Shown: positions 6,820-14,424 of the stretch, piece after piece
Layout of the letters: every line of letters starts with the position of its first letter
How positions within the stretch are numbered: position 1 is the first letter of the stretch
DNA from: CAYJBP01 sp964368605
GTDB taxonomy: Bacteria > Bacillota > Dehalobacteriia > UBA4068
Direction of reading: 5' to 3'
Length of the DNA: 32,280 nucleotides
Assembly: GCA_964368605.1 (NCBI GenBank)
Contig: CAYJBP010000016.1
Location: 1-32,280, forward strand
Program-made: the position numbers and the translations under genes
The notes under the pieces: model-generated
Seen by the model: only the letters and a program-made list of their open reading frames with translations
Told to the model about the DNA's origin: nothing
Databases searched by the model: none

Positions 6820-7389
6820 ATGGAATTATGGCAATCCCAAATGGACGAAAAGTTGCAAAAAATCGTTTATACCGACCAACAAATTCAGGAGCGTTTGGCT
6901 CAAATGGCTACCGAAATTACGGATTATTATCGGCAAAACAAGGCGCAAGAAATTGTGGTAATCGGCATATTGCGGGGTGCGGTAATAATGATGAGTGATT
7001 TAGTTCGCTTAATTCCGCTACCTGTTACCATTGATTTTATGGCTATTAGCAGCTATGGTAATTCCACTTCCTCATCGGGCACGGTACGTATTTTAAAAGA
7101 TGTATCCGAATCGATTGAGAACAGCCATGTATTGGTAGTTGAAGATATAGTGGATACCGGCCTAACTTTAGCTAATTTAAAGGAAATGCTATTAGCCCGT
7201 AAGCCGGCCAGCTTAAAGATATGTACCTTATTAAACAAGCCTTCGCGGCGCAAGGTGGATATTGAGGCTGATTTTGTAGGTTTTGATATCGCTGATGAAT
7301 TTGTGGTAGGATATGGCTTGGATTATGCAGGCCATTATCGTCACTTGCCCTATATTGGCGTTTTAAAAGAAGAAGTTTATAAATCATAA
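6820..7389 (+). CDS. hpt: Hypoxanthine(-guanine) phosphoribosyltransferase
   Basis: A purine-salvage enzyme joining hypoxanthine or guanine to PRPP. The 189 residues show the type I PRTase layout: the first PRPP contact loop VIGILRGAVIMMSDLVRLI, the flexible loop region ISSYGNSTSSSGTVRILKD with the conserved SYG, and the PRPP-binding motif VLVVEDIVDTGLTL. The C-terminal hood has FVGFDIADEFVVGYGLDY, typical of bacterial Hpt. AAGGAGG lies 8 bases before the ATG. It is followed after 30 bases by a GIY-YIG-like gene, probably in one transcript. In many Firmicutes hpt sits beside tilS and ftsH; that neighbourhood is absent here. Confidence 0.95.
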   Translation: MELWQSQMDEKLQKIVYTDQQIQERLAQMATEITDYYRQNKAQEIVVIGILRGAVIMMSDLVRLIPLPVTIDFMAISSYGNSTSSSGTVRILKDVSESIENSHVLVVEDIVDTGLTLANLKEMLLARKPASLKICTLLNKPSRRKVDIEADFVGFDIADEFVVGYGLDYAGHYRHLPYIGVLKEEVYKS

Positions 7390-7419
7390 TTCATAATAGA
7401 AATAAAGGAGATGGTTATT

Positions 7420-8004
7420 ATGAGCAGTGCAGATAAGATTACCTGGGAGCAGTGTCGGGAGCTAACCGACGATATGTTAAAAACGCTTCAAAAAATTGAT
7501 GAAGAGGCTGTAAAAAGGCTAACCGAAGCCAAAGGCATATATATCCTTACTTATTCCGGAACCGAATTAGGTGGAAGCCTTTGGGGTGCAGGGGCACCAA
7601 AGATTGTTTATGTAAGCAAATGCAAGGTAGACAGTGATCGTCATTTTATTACCGGCAATACAGGCTATTCAACTATACGCAGATCTATAGCAGCATTATT
7701 AGAAAGCAAGATGGGCTTTACACCGATACCGCGCTCTAATGATACTAATGATAATGATCGTTATGACAATTTTAAGTTAGATGATGAAGGTGAAGAAAAG
7801 TTAAGTGCTTGGATCTTTGATAATTTTAGTATTGCTTTTCATGATATAGATGAAGATATGGCCGTTGACTGGCAAAAAGCAATGATTCATTATGCGATAC
7901 CGATGTTAAATTTCCAATCCAATCCGGAAAATAAATACGGGGCGGAAATTAAGGTATGCCGCAAGCGTTGCGCCGAAGCAGCTCGCCAAAATGAGAAGGC
8001 CTAA
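7420..8004 (+). CDS. GIY-YIG-like domain protein, function unknown
   Basis: A 194-residue soluble protein. GIYILTYSG (about 40-48) and IVYVSKCKV (about 62-70) match the two strands of a GIY-YIG fold, followed by a block GNTGYSTIRRSIAALL with conserved arginines of the kind seen in a little-studied GIY-YIG-related family. The second half has EKLSAWIFDNFSIAFHDID. The YVG glycine is Ser here and I cannot place a clear catalytic Glu, so nuclease activity is doubtful. I chose the second ATG (7420), 9 bases after AAAGGAG, over the first ATG at 7411, which abuts the ribosome binding site. It probably shares the hpt transcript and ends at a strong terminator. Confidence 0.6.
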   Translation: MSSADKITWEQCRELTDDMLKTLQKIDEEAVKRLTEAKGIYILTYSGTELGGSLWGAGAPKIVYVSKCKVDSDRHFITGNTGYSTIRRSIAALLESKMGFTPIPRSNDTNDNDRYDNFKLDDEGEEKLSAWIFDNFSIAFHDIDEDMAVDWQKAMIHYAIPMLNFQSNPENKYGAEIKVCRKRCAEAARQNEKA

Positions 8005-8016
8005 ATTTTAATAACT

Positions 8017-8060
8017 AGAAGAACCAAAAAAGCAAAAAGTTTTTTTGGTTCTTCTTTTTT
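8017..8060 (+). terminator. Intrinsic terminator after the GIY-YIG-like gene
   Basis: Arms AGAAGAACCAAAAAA (8017-8031) and TTTTTTGGTTCTTCT (8041-8055) form 15 bp and are followed by TTTTT. The 3' arm can instead pair with the next bases (GTTCTT near 8048 with AAGAAC ending at 8071), giving a competing hairpin. Confidence 0.8.
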
Positions 8061-8084
8061 CAAAAAAGAACATATCAGCTATAA

Positions 8085-8141
8085 ATGGGGCTTTGCCCCA
8101 TGCCCCACGATTTTTTGTAAAAAATCGAGTAAAACTTTTTG
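8085..8141 (+). repeat. Structured dispersed repeat type B, copy 3 (two-hairpin part)
   Basis: Hairpin ATGGGGC/GCCCCAT (8085-8101), spacer, hairpin CGATTTTTT/AAAAAATCG (8108-8127), then AGTAAAACTTTTT. It has the same order and tail as copies 1 and 2, with paired substitutions in both stems. It lacks the third hairpin and ends about ten bases before the start of the DMT transporter gene. Confidence 0.75.
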
Positions 8142-8151
8142 TGAGGTTTTT

Positions 8152-9063
8152 ATGGACAGCACCCTTAAAATTGCTTATATTAAACTATTATTTGCTTCTA
8201 TTATTCTTGGCACCATGGGGGTTTGTATTCTTCAAATCTCCCTGCCCAGTGCTCAAATCGGTATGCTTCGTTGGCTTTTTGGGGCTATAACCCTACTGGC
8301 CATCATTATTATTCGCAAAATAAAATGTAGCCCCAAAGCATTGCTTAAATATGCTCCTTTTTTGCTATTGGGGGGGCTTGTTTCCGGCTATAATAGTGTT
8401 TTTGTTTACGAGGCTTTTCGCAATACCACTGTTAGCAATACCACCCTTATCTCTTATTGCGGCCCTTTAATTGCCATGCTATTTTCGCCTATTTTCTTTA
8501 AAGAAAAGCTTACAGCCAACCGAATTGTTGCCGTTTTCTTTGCCATGCTCGGCCTTGCCCTCATCAATTTAACCGGCTCCGATAATCTTGGCATCAATCC
8601 TCCGCGCGGCATTTTCTTCGCCTCATTATCTGCCCTTACCTATTGCAGCATCATCATCCTCAATAAATTTGTTAAAGATATCCCCGGCATTTATCATACT
8701 TTTATCCTTAATATTATTAGCTGCCTTGTCCTTATCCCCTATGTTCTTATAACCTCCGAAACCAACTGGGTTACGCCCAGCTTTGCCAATGGTTTGTTTT
8801 TTGTGCTTATTATCGGTATTGTCCATGCCGGTCTGGCCTGCTACCTTTATTATTCCGCCATGCATGCATTACCTGCGCAATCATTGGCACTTTGTAGCTA
8901 TCTCGACCCTGTTTTTGCCCTCTTTTTTGCCGCTACCATTCTTGGCGAACGGATGGGTGTCATTCAATGGCTGGGTATTGCCTTTATCTTAGGCGGTGCT
9001 ATCGGTGGCGAAATCTATAATATTTATCGCCAATCACGCCCTCACAATATAAGTAAATTATAA
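8152..9063 (+). CDS. DMT-superfamily permease (EamA type)
   Basis: A 303-residue integral membrane protein with about ten hydrophobic helices in two EamA halves (about 5-140 and 150-290). Typical family features are FKEKLTANRIVAVFFAMLGL near the end of the first half and LDPVFALFFAATILGERMGV in the second. Members export amino acids, metabolites or nucleotide sugars; the substrate cannot be read from sequence. GAGG lies 5 bases before the ATG. It seems to be a single gene, preceded by the terminator at 8017-8060 and type B copy 3, so its own promoter must lie very close or within the repeat; I could not identify it. Confidence 0.85.
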   Translation: MDSTLKIAYIKLLFASIILGTMGVCILQISLPSAQIGMLRWLFGAITLLAIIIIRKIKCSPKALLKYAPFLLLGGLVSGYNSVFVYEAFRNTTVSNTTLISYCGPLIAMLFSPIFFKEKLTANRIVAVFFAMLGLALINLTGSDNLGINPPRGIFFASLSALTYCSIIILNKFVKDIPGIYHTFILNIISCLVLIPYVLITSETNWVTPSFANGLFFVLIIGIVHAGLACYLYYSAMHALPAQSLALCSYLDPVFALFFAATILGERMGVIQWLGIAFILGGAIGGEIYNIYRQSRPHNISKL

Positions 9064-9123
9064 ATTTTATATACACTTGCTAATTTATCAAAAAATTACC
9101 AACTAAATGGTCAAAAGTTTCTA

Positions 9124-9192
9124 TTGACAAGCATGTTTAGATATGTTAAAATAAAAAATTCATTGACAAATACCCATACAATTTGCTATGAT
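9124..9192 (+). promoter_or_regulatory. Two tandem sigma-A-type promoters of carD
   Basis: P1: TTGACA (9124-9129), 17 bases, TAAAAT (9147-9152). P2: TTGACA (9163-9168), 18 bases, TATGAT (9187-9192) with an upstream TG. Both -35 boxes are perfect consensus, suggesting high basal expression. Confidence 0.75.
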
Positions 9193-9225
9193 AGTATCAT
9201 AAGCAAATTATAAGGGCGGTATATT

Positions 9226-9705
9226 ATGTTCGAAATAGGCGAAAAGGTCGTATATCCGGTACACGGTGCAGGCATTATCGAAGGCATCGAACAAAAAGAA
9301 ATTTTAGGCGAATTCCGCAGCTATTATCTATTGCGCCTCTATGTAGGCGATATGTTGGTAATGGTACCTGTTGACGGCGTTGAAAAAATTGGTGTGCGCC
9401 CTGTATGCACTGCTCAAACTATAACCAGGGTGCAAGGTATTTTAGCAGCAAACCCCTGCCCCTGGGAGGATAATTGGAATAAACGCTATCGCCTTAATAT
9501 GGAAAAAATCAAAAGTGGCGATATTTGCCTTTTGGCCGAGGTTGTGCGTAGCCTACTTACCCGTGATTATGCCAAAGGGCTATCTACAGGCGAGAAAAAG
9601 ATGCTTGATAATGCCCGTAAAATATTAATGAGCGAAATAGCCTTAGCCGAAGGCGACCAGGTTACTGTAACCGAAAAAATTCTCGAAATAAACTCTTTAG
9701 AGTAA
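9226..9705 (+). CDS. carD: CarD/CdnL-family RNA polymerase-binding regulator
   Basis: A 159-residue protein. The N-terminal CarD/TRCF RNAP-interaction domain (about 1-60) is clear: MFEIGEKVVYPVHGAGIIEG, then FRSYYLLRL and MLVMVPVDGVEKIGVRPV. The C-terminal helical part (about 65-159) contains PCPWEDNWNKRYRLNMEKI with the conserved Trp that contacts the promoter fork, and the DYAKGLSTGEKKMLDNARKI helix. Such proteins bind the polymerase beta lobe and stabilise open complexes at rRNA and other promoters. The ribosome binding site is weak (AAGGGCGG), while two consensus promoters lie upstream. Position ahead of yacL-ispD-ispF is common in Clostridia. Confidence 0.93.
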   Translation: MFEIGEKVVYPVHGAGIIEGIEQKEILGEFRSYYLLRLYVGDMLVMVPVDGVEKIGVRPVCTAQTITRVQGILAANPCPWEDNWNKRYRLNMEKIKSGDICLLAEVVRSLLTRDYAKGLSTGEKKMLDNARKILMSEIALAEGDQVTVTEKILEINSLE

Positions 9706-9782
9706 AAATTTTTTAATTTTTTGTCCTATCTGAAAACTATGTGACAAAATACTTAATTTTTTGAAAAAATTTGTTTTTTATA

Positions 9783-9811
9783 TTGTATTTTATACATATA
9801 TCAAGTATAAT
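9783..9811 (+). promoter_or_regulatory. Putative promoter of the PIN/TRAM gene leader
   Basis: TTGTAT (9783-9788), 17 bases, TATAAT (9806-9811). Transcription from here would run through two hairpins before the gene at 9949. Confidence 0.5.
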
Positions 9812-9831
9812 TAATAGTGTAGATTTATGGC

Positions 9832-9925
9832 AATAAAATATGGCACAATTTAGGTCTTGCCATATTTTAATTGCGCCCTCACCACAGCTATGATTTTTAT
9901 TCTCTGCTTTGGTGTTATTTTTTTA
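9832..9925 (+). terminator. Two leader hairpins, the second terminator-like
   Basis: Hairpin 1: AAAATATGGCA (9835-9845) with TGCCATATTTT (9858-9868), perfect over 11 bp. Hairpin 2: CACCACAGC (9880-9888) with GCTTTGGTG (9906-9914), one mismatch, followed by TTATTTTTTTAT. They may end the carD transcript, or attenuate a transcript starting at 9783-9811. Confidence 0.55.
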
Positions 9926-9948
9926 TCAATTAAAAAGGAGGTGACTTT

Positions 9949-11043
9949 ATGCTAAGAAAGATTGTTTATGGTAGTATTGGTGTTCTTTTTGCCATAATCG
10001 GCACAGTATTGGCGATGACATTGCTAAGGCCTTGGCTTATTCAGCGCTTTACCGAGCAATATTATTTACCCATTATTATAGTAAGTGCCCTGGTTTTGGC
10101 AATTATCGGCCTACTATTAGCGCCGATTTTGGTGCGTTTAACCGAAAAAAACACCGAAAAAATGGTGGCACGTCTTTCCTCAATGTCGGCCGGCGATATT
10201 ATCGGTTGCGTAATTGGCCTTATAGCCGGTTTAGTAATCGCCAGTTTAATTGGGGTTGCTTTAGCTCGTATTGCTGTTATTGGCCCTTATATTGCAATCA
10301 TACTTATTATTTTATTCGGCTATATCGGCTTATTGGTTGGCTATCGCAAAAGTTGGGAAGTTATCCAAATAGTGGGCAAAGACAAAGCTGATAAGCCCGA
10401 TAAAAAAGATAAGGCTAAGGATAAAGCTAAGTCGGCTATCCCACCTAAAGTGCTCGATACCAGTGTAATTATCGATGGCCGCATTTATGATATTTATCGT
10501 ACCGGTTTTATTGAAGGCAATTTAATCGTGGCTAATTTTGTACTGGAGGAGTTAAGGCATATTGCCGATAGCAGCGATTCTTTAAAAAGAAATCGTGGCC
10601 GAGGCGGTTTGGACGTATTAAATGCGATGCGCCAGGAATTTGCCGATAATATTATTATATCCGAAAAAGACTATCCCCAAATTGCCGAAGTAGATTCTAA
10701 ATTGCTTAAGCTGGCTCAAGACATGGGTGGTATGGTTTTGACCAATGACTTTAACCTTAATAAGGTTGCGCAATTGCAAGATGTAAAGGTATTAAACATC
10801 AATGAATTATCCAATGCAGTTAAGCCTGTGGTTTTACCGGGCGAAGAGATGCCTGTTTTGGTAATTAAAGAAGGTAAAGAGCATGGCCAAGGCGTAGCCT
10901 ACTTAGATGACGGCACAATGATAGTTATCGAAAACGGCAAGCGTTATACCGGCCAACATATTCAGGTAGTGGTAACCAGCATTTTGCAAACAGCAGCAGG
11001 CAGAATGGTATTTGCCAAGCCCAAAAACGGCAAGCATGAATAG
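9949..11043 (+). CDS. yacL: YacL-like membrane protein with PIN and TRAM domains
   Basis: A 364-residue protein, the same length as Bacillus YacL. Four hydrophobic helices occupy about 1-140, then a Lys/Asp-rich linker (DKADKPDKKDKAKDKAKS). A PIN nuclease-type domain follows at about 165-285, with acidic residues in LDTSVIIDGRIYD, the VLEELRHIAD helix and LTNDFNLNKVAQ. A C-terminal TRAM domain (about 295-355) has HGQGVAYLDDGTMIVIENG. The acidic residues needed for a PIN metal site are present, but cellular function is not established in the family. AAAGGAGG precedes the ATG by 7 bases. The gene order yacL-ispD-ispF is conserved in Firmicutes; here a repeat-filled, gap-containing spacer interrupts it. 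Confidence 0.9.
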   Translation: MLRKIVYGSIGVLFAIIGTVLAMTLLRPWLIQRFTEQYYLPIIIVSALVLAIIGLLLAPILVRLTEKNTEKMVARLSSMSAGDIIGCVIGLIAGLVIASLIGVALARIAVIGPYIAIILIILFGYIGLLVGYRKSWEVIQIVGKDKADKPDKKDKAKDKAKSAIPPKVLDTSVIIDGRIYDIYRTGFIEGNLIVANFVLEELRHIADSSDSLKRNRGRGGLDVLNAMRQEFADNIIISEKDYPQIAEVDSKLLKLAQDMGGMVLTNDFNLNKVAQLQDVKVLNINELSNAVKPVVLPGEEMPVLVIKEGKEHGQGVAYLDDGTMIVIENGKRYTGQHIQVVVTSILQTAAGRMVFAKPKNGKHE

Positions 11044-11055
11044 GGTTTAATGGCA

Positions 11056-11289
11056 TGATGTGATGTGATGTGATGTGATGTGATGCCATATTATGTGGCG
11101 CGGCGCGATGTGGCAAGTTTGGTTTNNNNNNNNNNNNNNNNNNNNNNNNNNNNNNNNNNNNNNNNNNNNNNNNNNNNNNNNNNNNNNNNNNNNNNNNNNN
11201 NNNNNNNNNNNNNNNNNNNNNNNNNTGATGTGATGTGATGCCATATTATGTGGCGCGGCGCGATGTGGCAAGTTTGGTTTGATGTGATG
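11056..11289. repeat. Compound tandem repeat (TGATG array plus 40-bp unit) with assembly gap
   Basis: TGATG is repeated six times (11056-11085), followed by a 40-base block (11086-11125). After the gap come three TGATG (11226-11240), an identical 40-base block (11241-11280) and GATGTGATG. The N run is exactly 100 bases (11126-11225), the usual placeholder for unknown length, so the true copy number is unknown. The repeat itself probably broke the assembly. No gene is seen. Confidence 0.9.
11126..11225. other. Assembly gap (100 N)
   Basis: A run of 100 undetermined bases inside the tandem repeat between yacL and ispD. Its length should be taken as arbitrary. Confidence 0.98.
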
Positions 11290-11310
11290 CGGTGGCATCC
11301 CCTAACCCGA

Positions 11311-11585
11311 GGCCCAAACACCTAGCGAATAAGATAATTTATTAAACCAGCAAAAGTAGTTGAAGCGGTATTTTTCAGGTGGGGCGGTTTTTGCCCCGCC
11401 TGGGAAATAAAAAATAAAGGCCACAATGTTTGAAGAGCCAACAATCCATCTAACAACAAGCAGTAAGAAACTAAACCAAAACAATCCTGCTAACAATTAG
11501 ATAGCTATAAGCCAAATATCGGAATGGTCAAGACCATTCCCTACAATATCAAAAATACATCTCAAGCCGGGCGGGAATCCCTCCC
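11311..11585. repeat. Structured dispersed repeat type A, copy 2
   Basis: Aligns with 3131-3440. Conserved: CACCTAGCGAATAAGA-like start, AGTTGAAGCGGTATTTTT, the GC-rich hairpin CAGGTGGGGC/GCCCCGCCTG (about 11376-11402), AATAAAGGCCACAATG, and the perfect hairpin GGAATGGTC/GACCATTCC (11521-11540) followed by CTACA and later AAGCCGGGC. The long outer stem of copy 1 is shortened and the CACACGGTT stretch is lost. It lies just upstream of ispD. Confidence 0.7.
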
Positions 11586-11626
11586 CCCAAAACAAAATCG
11601 AAATCAAAAAACCAAAGAGGTATATT

Positions 11627-12313
11627 ATGGATATAATAACCATAATAGTAGCAGCAGGCAGCGGCCAAAGAATGCAGGCCGGCAAAAACAAAATCCTCCT
11701 GGATTTAGGCGGCAAAACCGTGCTAAACCGCACCATAGAACTTTGGCTACCCTTTAGCCAACAACTAATTTTAGTAATCAATCCCCATGACGAAGCAGCA
11801 ATAAAAGAGCTAATTGCCGGCTATAATCCGCAGCCATACCTGGTCTATGGCGGTGCCAGCCGTGCCCAATCGGTACGCAATGCTCTTAATTGCTTGCCAA
11901 ACCCAATAGATAAAAACCCACAGTATATAGCAATTCATGATGGCGCAAGGCCACTTACCCATTCTGATGATATCTTAGCGGTAATTAAGGCTGCTAAAGC
12001 CCATCAAGCAGCCATTTTAGCAGCACCTGTTAGCGATACCATTCGCTATCGCAATAAGCAATTTTGTGGTAATCTAGTGCCCCGTGAACAATTATTGGCC
12101 GCCCAAACGCCGCAAATTTTTGAGCGGCAGCTTTTGGTTAAGGCTTATCAGCAGGTAGAAGACTTAAACCTCTTTACCGATGATGCAGCCATTGTGCAGG
12201 CTGCCAACCATGATTGTGCCTATATATTGGCTAAGCATAATAATTTAAAATTAACTGAACCTAAAGATTTAGCCTTAGCTTGCGCTTTATGGCAAAAAGG
12301 AGTAAAAGAATGA
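11627..12313 (+). CDS. ispD: 2-C-methyl-D-erythritol 4-phosphate cytidylyltransferase
   Basis: Third enzyme of the MEP isoprenoid pathway, making CDP-ME from MEP and CTP. The 228 residues carry the nucleotidyltransferase signature IIVAAGSGQRMQAGKNKILL at the N terminus, GGASRAQSVRNAL around 85-98, the IHDGARPL motif near 110, the AAPVSDTIR segment and the conserved LVPREQLLAAQTPQIFE plus FTDDAAIV region. AGAGG sits 6 bases before the ATG. It overlaps the next gene by four bases (ATGA), so ispD and ispF are coupled. Upstream is a long non-coding spacer with repeats, so its promoter may lie within or next to type A copy 2. Confidence 0.96.
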   Translation: MDIITIIVAAGSGQRMQAGKNKILLDLGGKTVLNRTIELWLPFSQQLILVINPHDEAAIKELIAGYNPQPYLVYGGASRAQSVRNALNCLPNPIDKNPQYIAIHDGARPLTHSDDILAVIKAAKAHQAAILAAPVSDTIRYRNKQFCGNLVPREQLLAAQTPQIFERQLLVKAYQQVEDLNLFTDDAAIVQAANHDCAYILAKHNNLKLTEPKDLALACALWQKGVKE

Positions 12314-12786
12314 GAATTGGCATAGGATATGATATTCACCGTTTGGTGGAAAATCGTAAATTAATTTTAGGCGGGGTAGAGATTGAGCATCATTTGGGCT
12401 TGCTTGGCCATAGCGATGCCGATGCCTTAGCCCATGCCATAGCAGATGCCCTATTGGGTGCTGCCGCCTTGGGCGATATCGGCCTGCATTTCCCCGATAC
12501 CGACCCCGAATATAAAGGTATTTCCAGTATGCTTATCTTAAATCATATTGCTACTTTGCTTAAAGATTGTGGTTGGAAAGTAGTAAATATCGATACGGTT
12601 ATAATTGCCGAAAAACCTAAATTATTGCCGCATGTATCGCAAATGCAGGAAAATTTAACTGCCGCCTTAGGCCTGCCGCTTGATATGGTAAGCATTAAGG
12701 CCACCACCAATGAGGGCTTAGATGCCTTAGGTAGCCAGCAAGGCATTGCCTGCCAGGCCATAGCCATGATTGAGGAAATTAGTTAG
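12310..12786 (+). CDS. ispF: 2-C-methyl-D-erythritol 2,4-cyclodiphosphate synthase
   Basis: MEP-pathway enzyme that cyclises CDP-ME 2-phosphate, releasing CMP; normally a zinc-dependent trimer. The start MRIGIGYDIHRL holds metal ligands Asp8 and His10. LGHSDADALAHAIADALLGAA carries the third metal His and the substrate loop, and DIGLHFPDTDPEYKG is typical. The C-terminal KATTNEGLDALGSQQGIACQA matches the family end. The ATG at 12310 is chosen because AAAGGAG lies about 7 bases upstream and the protein then has the normal 158 residues; an earlier in-frame ATG at 12280 would add ten basic residues. It overlaps ispD by ATGA. Confidence 0.96.
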   Translation: MRIGIGYDIHRLVENRKLILGGVEIEHHLGLLGHSDADALAHAIADALLGAAALGDIGLHFPDTDPEYKGISSMLILNHIATLLKDCGWKVVNIDTVIIAEKPKLLPHVSQMQENLTAALGLPLDMVSIKATTNEGLDALGSQQGIACQAIAMIEEIS

Positions 12787-12794
12787 GATAAAAG

Positions 12795-14414
12795 ATGAAA
12801 GCACAAAATAATTGCCAAATCTATATCGAACCCCAGCAGGAAACTTTAACTGCCTATAATGGCGATAGCCTTTATACCTTGCTTTTAGTTAATGGCATTA
12901 TCGGCGAAGGCGATGAAAAATGCCGCCTGGAAAAAGGCAGTATTTCCGTTGCCCTAAACCCGGATGCCGAAGAAGCGGTATTCTCTACCTATGAATTAGC
13001 CGATGGCTGGATGTTGGCCTCCGAGCGTAATATTGATGGCGATGCCCATATTTTTATTCCCAATCAAAAAGAAAAATTAAGCCCTAAGCCCGAAAAAATC
13101 ATCCCCAAGCCCGAGGGCTTAGCTTTGGTTGTAGATTTAGGGGCAGGAACAATTGTAGCAGGGCTTATTGATAATCAAAGTTTGTCGATACCGGCCATCA
13201 GCGCCCGCAGTAATAGCCAATGCGATATTTTGGGCGATATGGGGGCCAGGCTTAAATATATTAAAGAGCGTATCAATGGCGTTAATGAGCTTAAAGATTT
13301 ACTGTATCATGATTTAGAGCAATTAATCCTGCGCCTAAAGATGAAAAGCGGCCTCGATCCGGCCACAATCAATACCATTATCATTGCCGCCAATACAGCC
13401 TTAGGCCAAATACTTTGGGGCGAAATGCCCACCATTAATAAACAGGATAAGCAGGCTAAAACCTGGCAAAAGCTGCGCAAGAAAGAAATTGGCCAAACCC
13501 CTTTACAAAGCCTTATCCCTAATGCAAATATATTTTTATTATCGGGTGCGGCCATGGATATCGGCGCCGACACCATTGCCGCTATTTTAGCAGCCGGCCT
13601 TGATCAAAAAATTGAGCAGGATAATTTAACCCTGCTTTTAGATATTGGCCTATCTACCGAAATTGTTTTAGCGGGCCGAGGCCGAATTTTGATAACCTCG
13701 GTAGCCACTCCGGCCTTAGAGGGTATTTCTTTATCTTGTGGCATGCGTGCCACTACCGGTGCTATCGAAAAAGTAGTGATGGATAATTTTATAGCCCTAA
13801 ATACCGTGCGCGATGCCGCCCCACGAGGTATTTGTGGGGCTGGTTTAATCTCGGCCTCTTATGAATTATTGCGGCATGGCTTATTGGATATCGATGGCCG
13901 AATTATTTTTCATAATCAATTACCATCCCATTTGGCCAATCATTTTTCGCGCACTTTAAGCGGCGGCGATATTGTTTTATCGCGTGGCCGTAATAATCCT
14001 GATATTTATATCGATCAGCATGATATCCGCCAATTGCAGTTGGCTAAAGGCAGTATTTATGCGGCAATTCAAACCCTGTTGTCCGAATTTTATGCCACCG
14101 AAAGCGATTTAAGCCAAATTTTAATTGCCGAATCCTATGGTGCACATATCGATATCGAGGCTGCTAAAGCTATTGGCCTTATTCCCCATATTGCCAGCGA
14201 CAAAATTAAATTAATCGCTAATGCCGCTTGGCAAGGTGCTTATATTTGCCTAGGTAATTTGCACACTATGGAAGCCATCGAAAATTTAGCCAAGCAAATC
14301 GAGCACTTGGATTTAAACATTAATTTAACCTATGCCGAGCAATTTTTGGCAGCAATGAATTTTGAGCAGCCAACTAAAGCTAAGCCCCATTATCGATTTT
14401 GGCCATTCAAATAA
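12795..14414 (+). CDS. RACo-like ASKHA ATPase (DUF4445) with degenerate ferredoxin domain
   Basis: A 539-residue protein. Residues about 109-520 match the ASKHA domain of reductive activators of corrinoid proteins: phosphate loop LVVDLGAGTIVAG (from 111), LLLDIGLSTEIVLAGRG (about 280-296), ALEGISLSCGMRA and GICGAGLISASYELL (about 346-360). In RACo-type proteins the N terminus is a [2Fe-2S] ferredoxin with four Cys. Here the alignable segment (about 10-89) keeps only Cys43, in the place of CGKC, and the final LAC is LAS (Ser76), so a cluster cannot be bound by the normal ligands. The gene lies between ispF and pfkA on one strand, 8 bases after ispF. No corrinoid protein or methyltransferase gene is nearby. 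It could be a reactivase that takes electrons elsewhere, or a repurposed ATPase. Confidence 0.8.
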   Translation: MKAQNNCQIYIEPQQETLTAYNGDSLYTLLLVNGIIGEGDEKCRLEKGSISVALNPDAEEAVFSTYELADGWMLASERNIDGDAHIFIPNQKEKLSPKPEKIIPKPEGLALVVDLGAGTIVAGLIDNQSLSIPAISARSNSQCDILGDMGARLKYIKERINGVNELKDLLYHDLEQLILRLKMKSGLDPATINTIIIAANTALGQILWGEMPTINKQDKQAKTWQKLRKKEIGQTPLQSLIPNANIFLLSGAAMDIGADTIAAILAAGLDQKIEQDNLTLLLDIGLSTEIVLAGRGRILITSVATPALEGISLSCGMRATTGAIEKVVMDNFIALNTVRDAAPRGICGAGLISASYELLRHGLLDIDGRIIFHNQLPSHLANHFSRTLSGGDIVLSRGRNNPDIYIDQHDIRQLQLAKGSIYAAIQTLLSEFYATESDLSQILIAESYGAHIDIEAAKAIGLIPHIASDKIKLIANAAWQGAYICLGNLHTMEAIENLAKQIEHLDLNINLTYAEQFLAAMNFEQPTKAKPHYRFWPFK

Positions 14415-14424
14415 GGAGGATTTT

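Noticed and set aside
11056..11289. Possible CRISPR array
   Set aside because: The units are contiguous TGATG and 40-base blocks with no unique spacers, and no cas gene is nearby.
10925..11321. Minus-strand open frames rich in His/Ile/Thr across the N gap
   Set aside because: They are translations of the TGATG tandem array and undetermined bases, not genes.
12280..12309. Upstream ATG for ispF
   Set aside because: It adds a basic extension not seen in the family; the ATG at 12310 has the ribosome binding site and the ATGA overlap.
14362..14424. Upstream ATG for pfkA
   Set aside because: It lies within the preceding gene; AAGGAGG is placed for the ATG at 14425.
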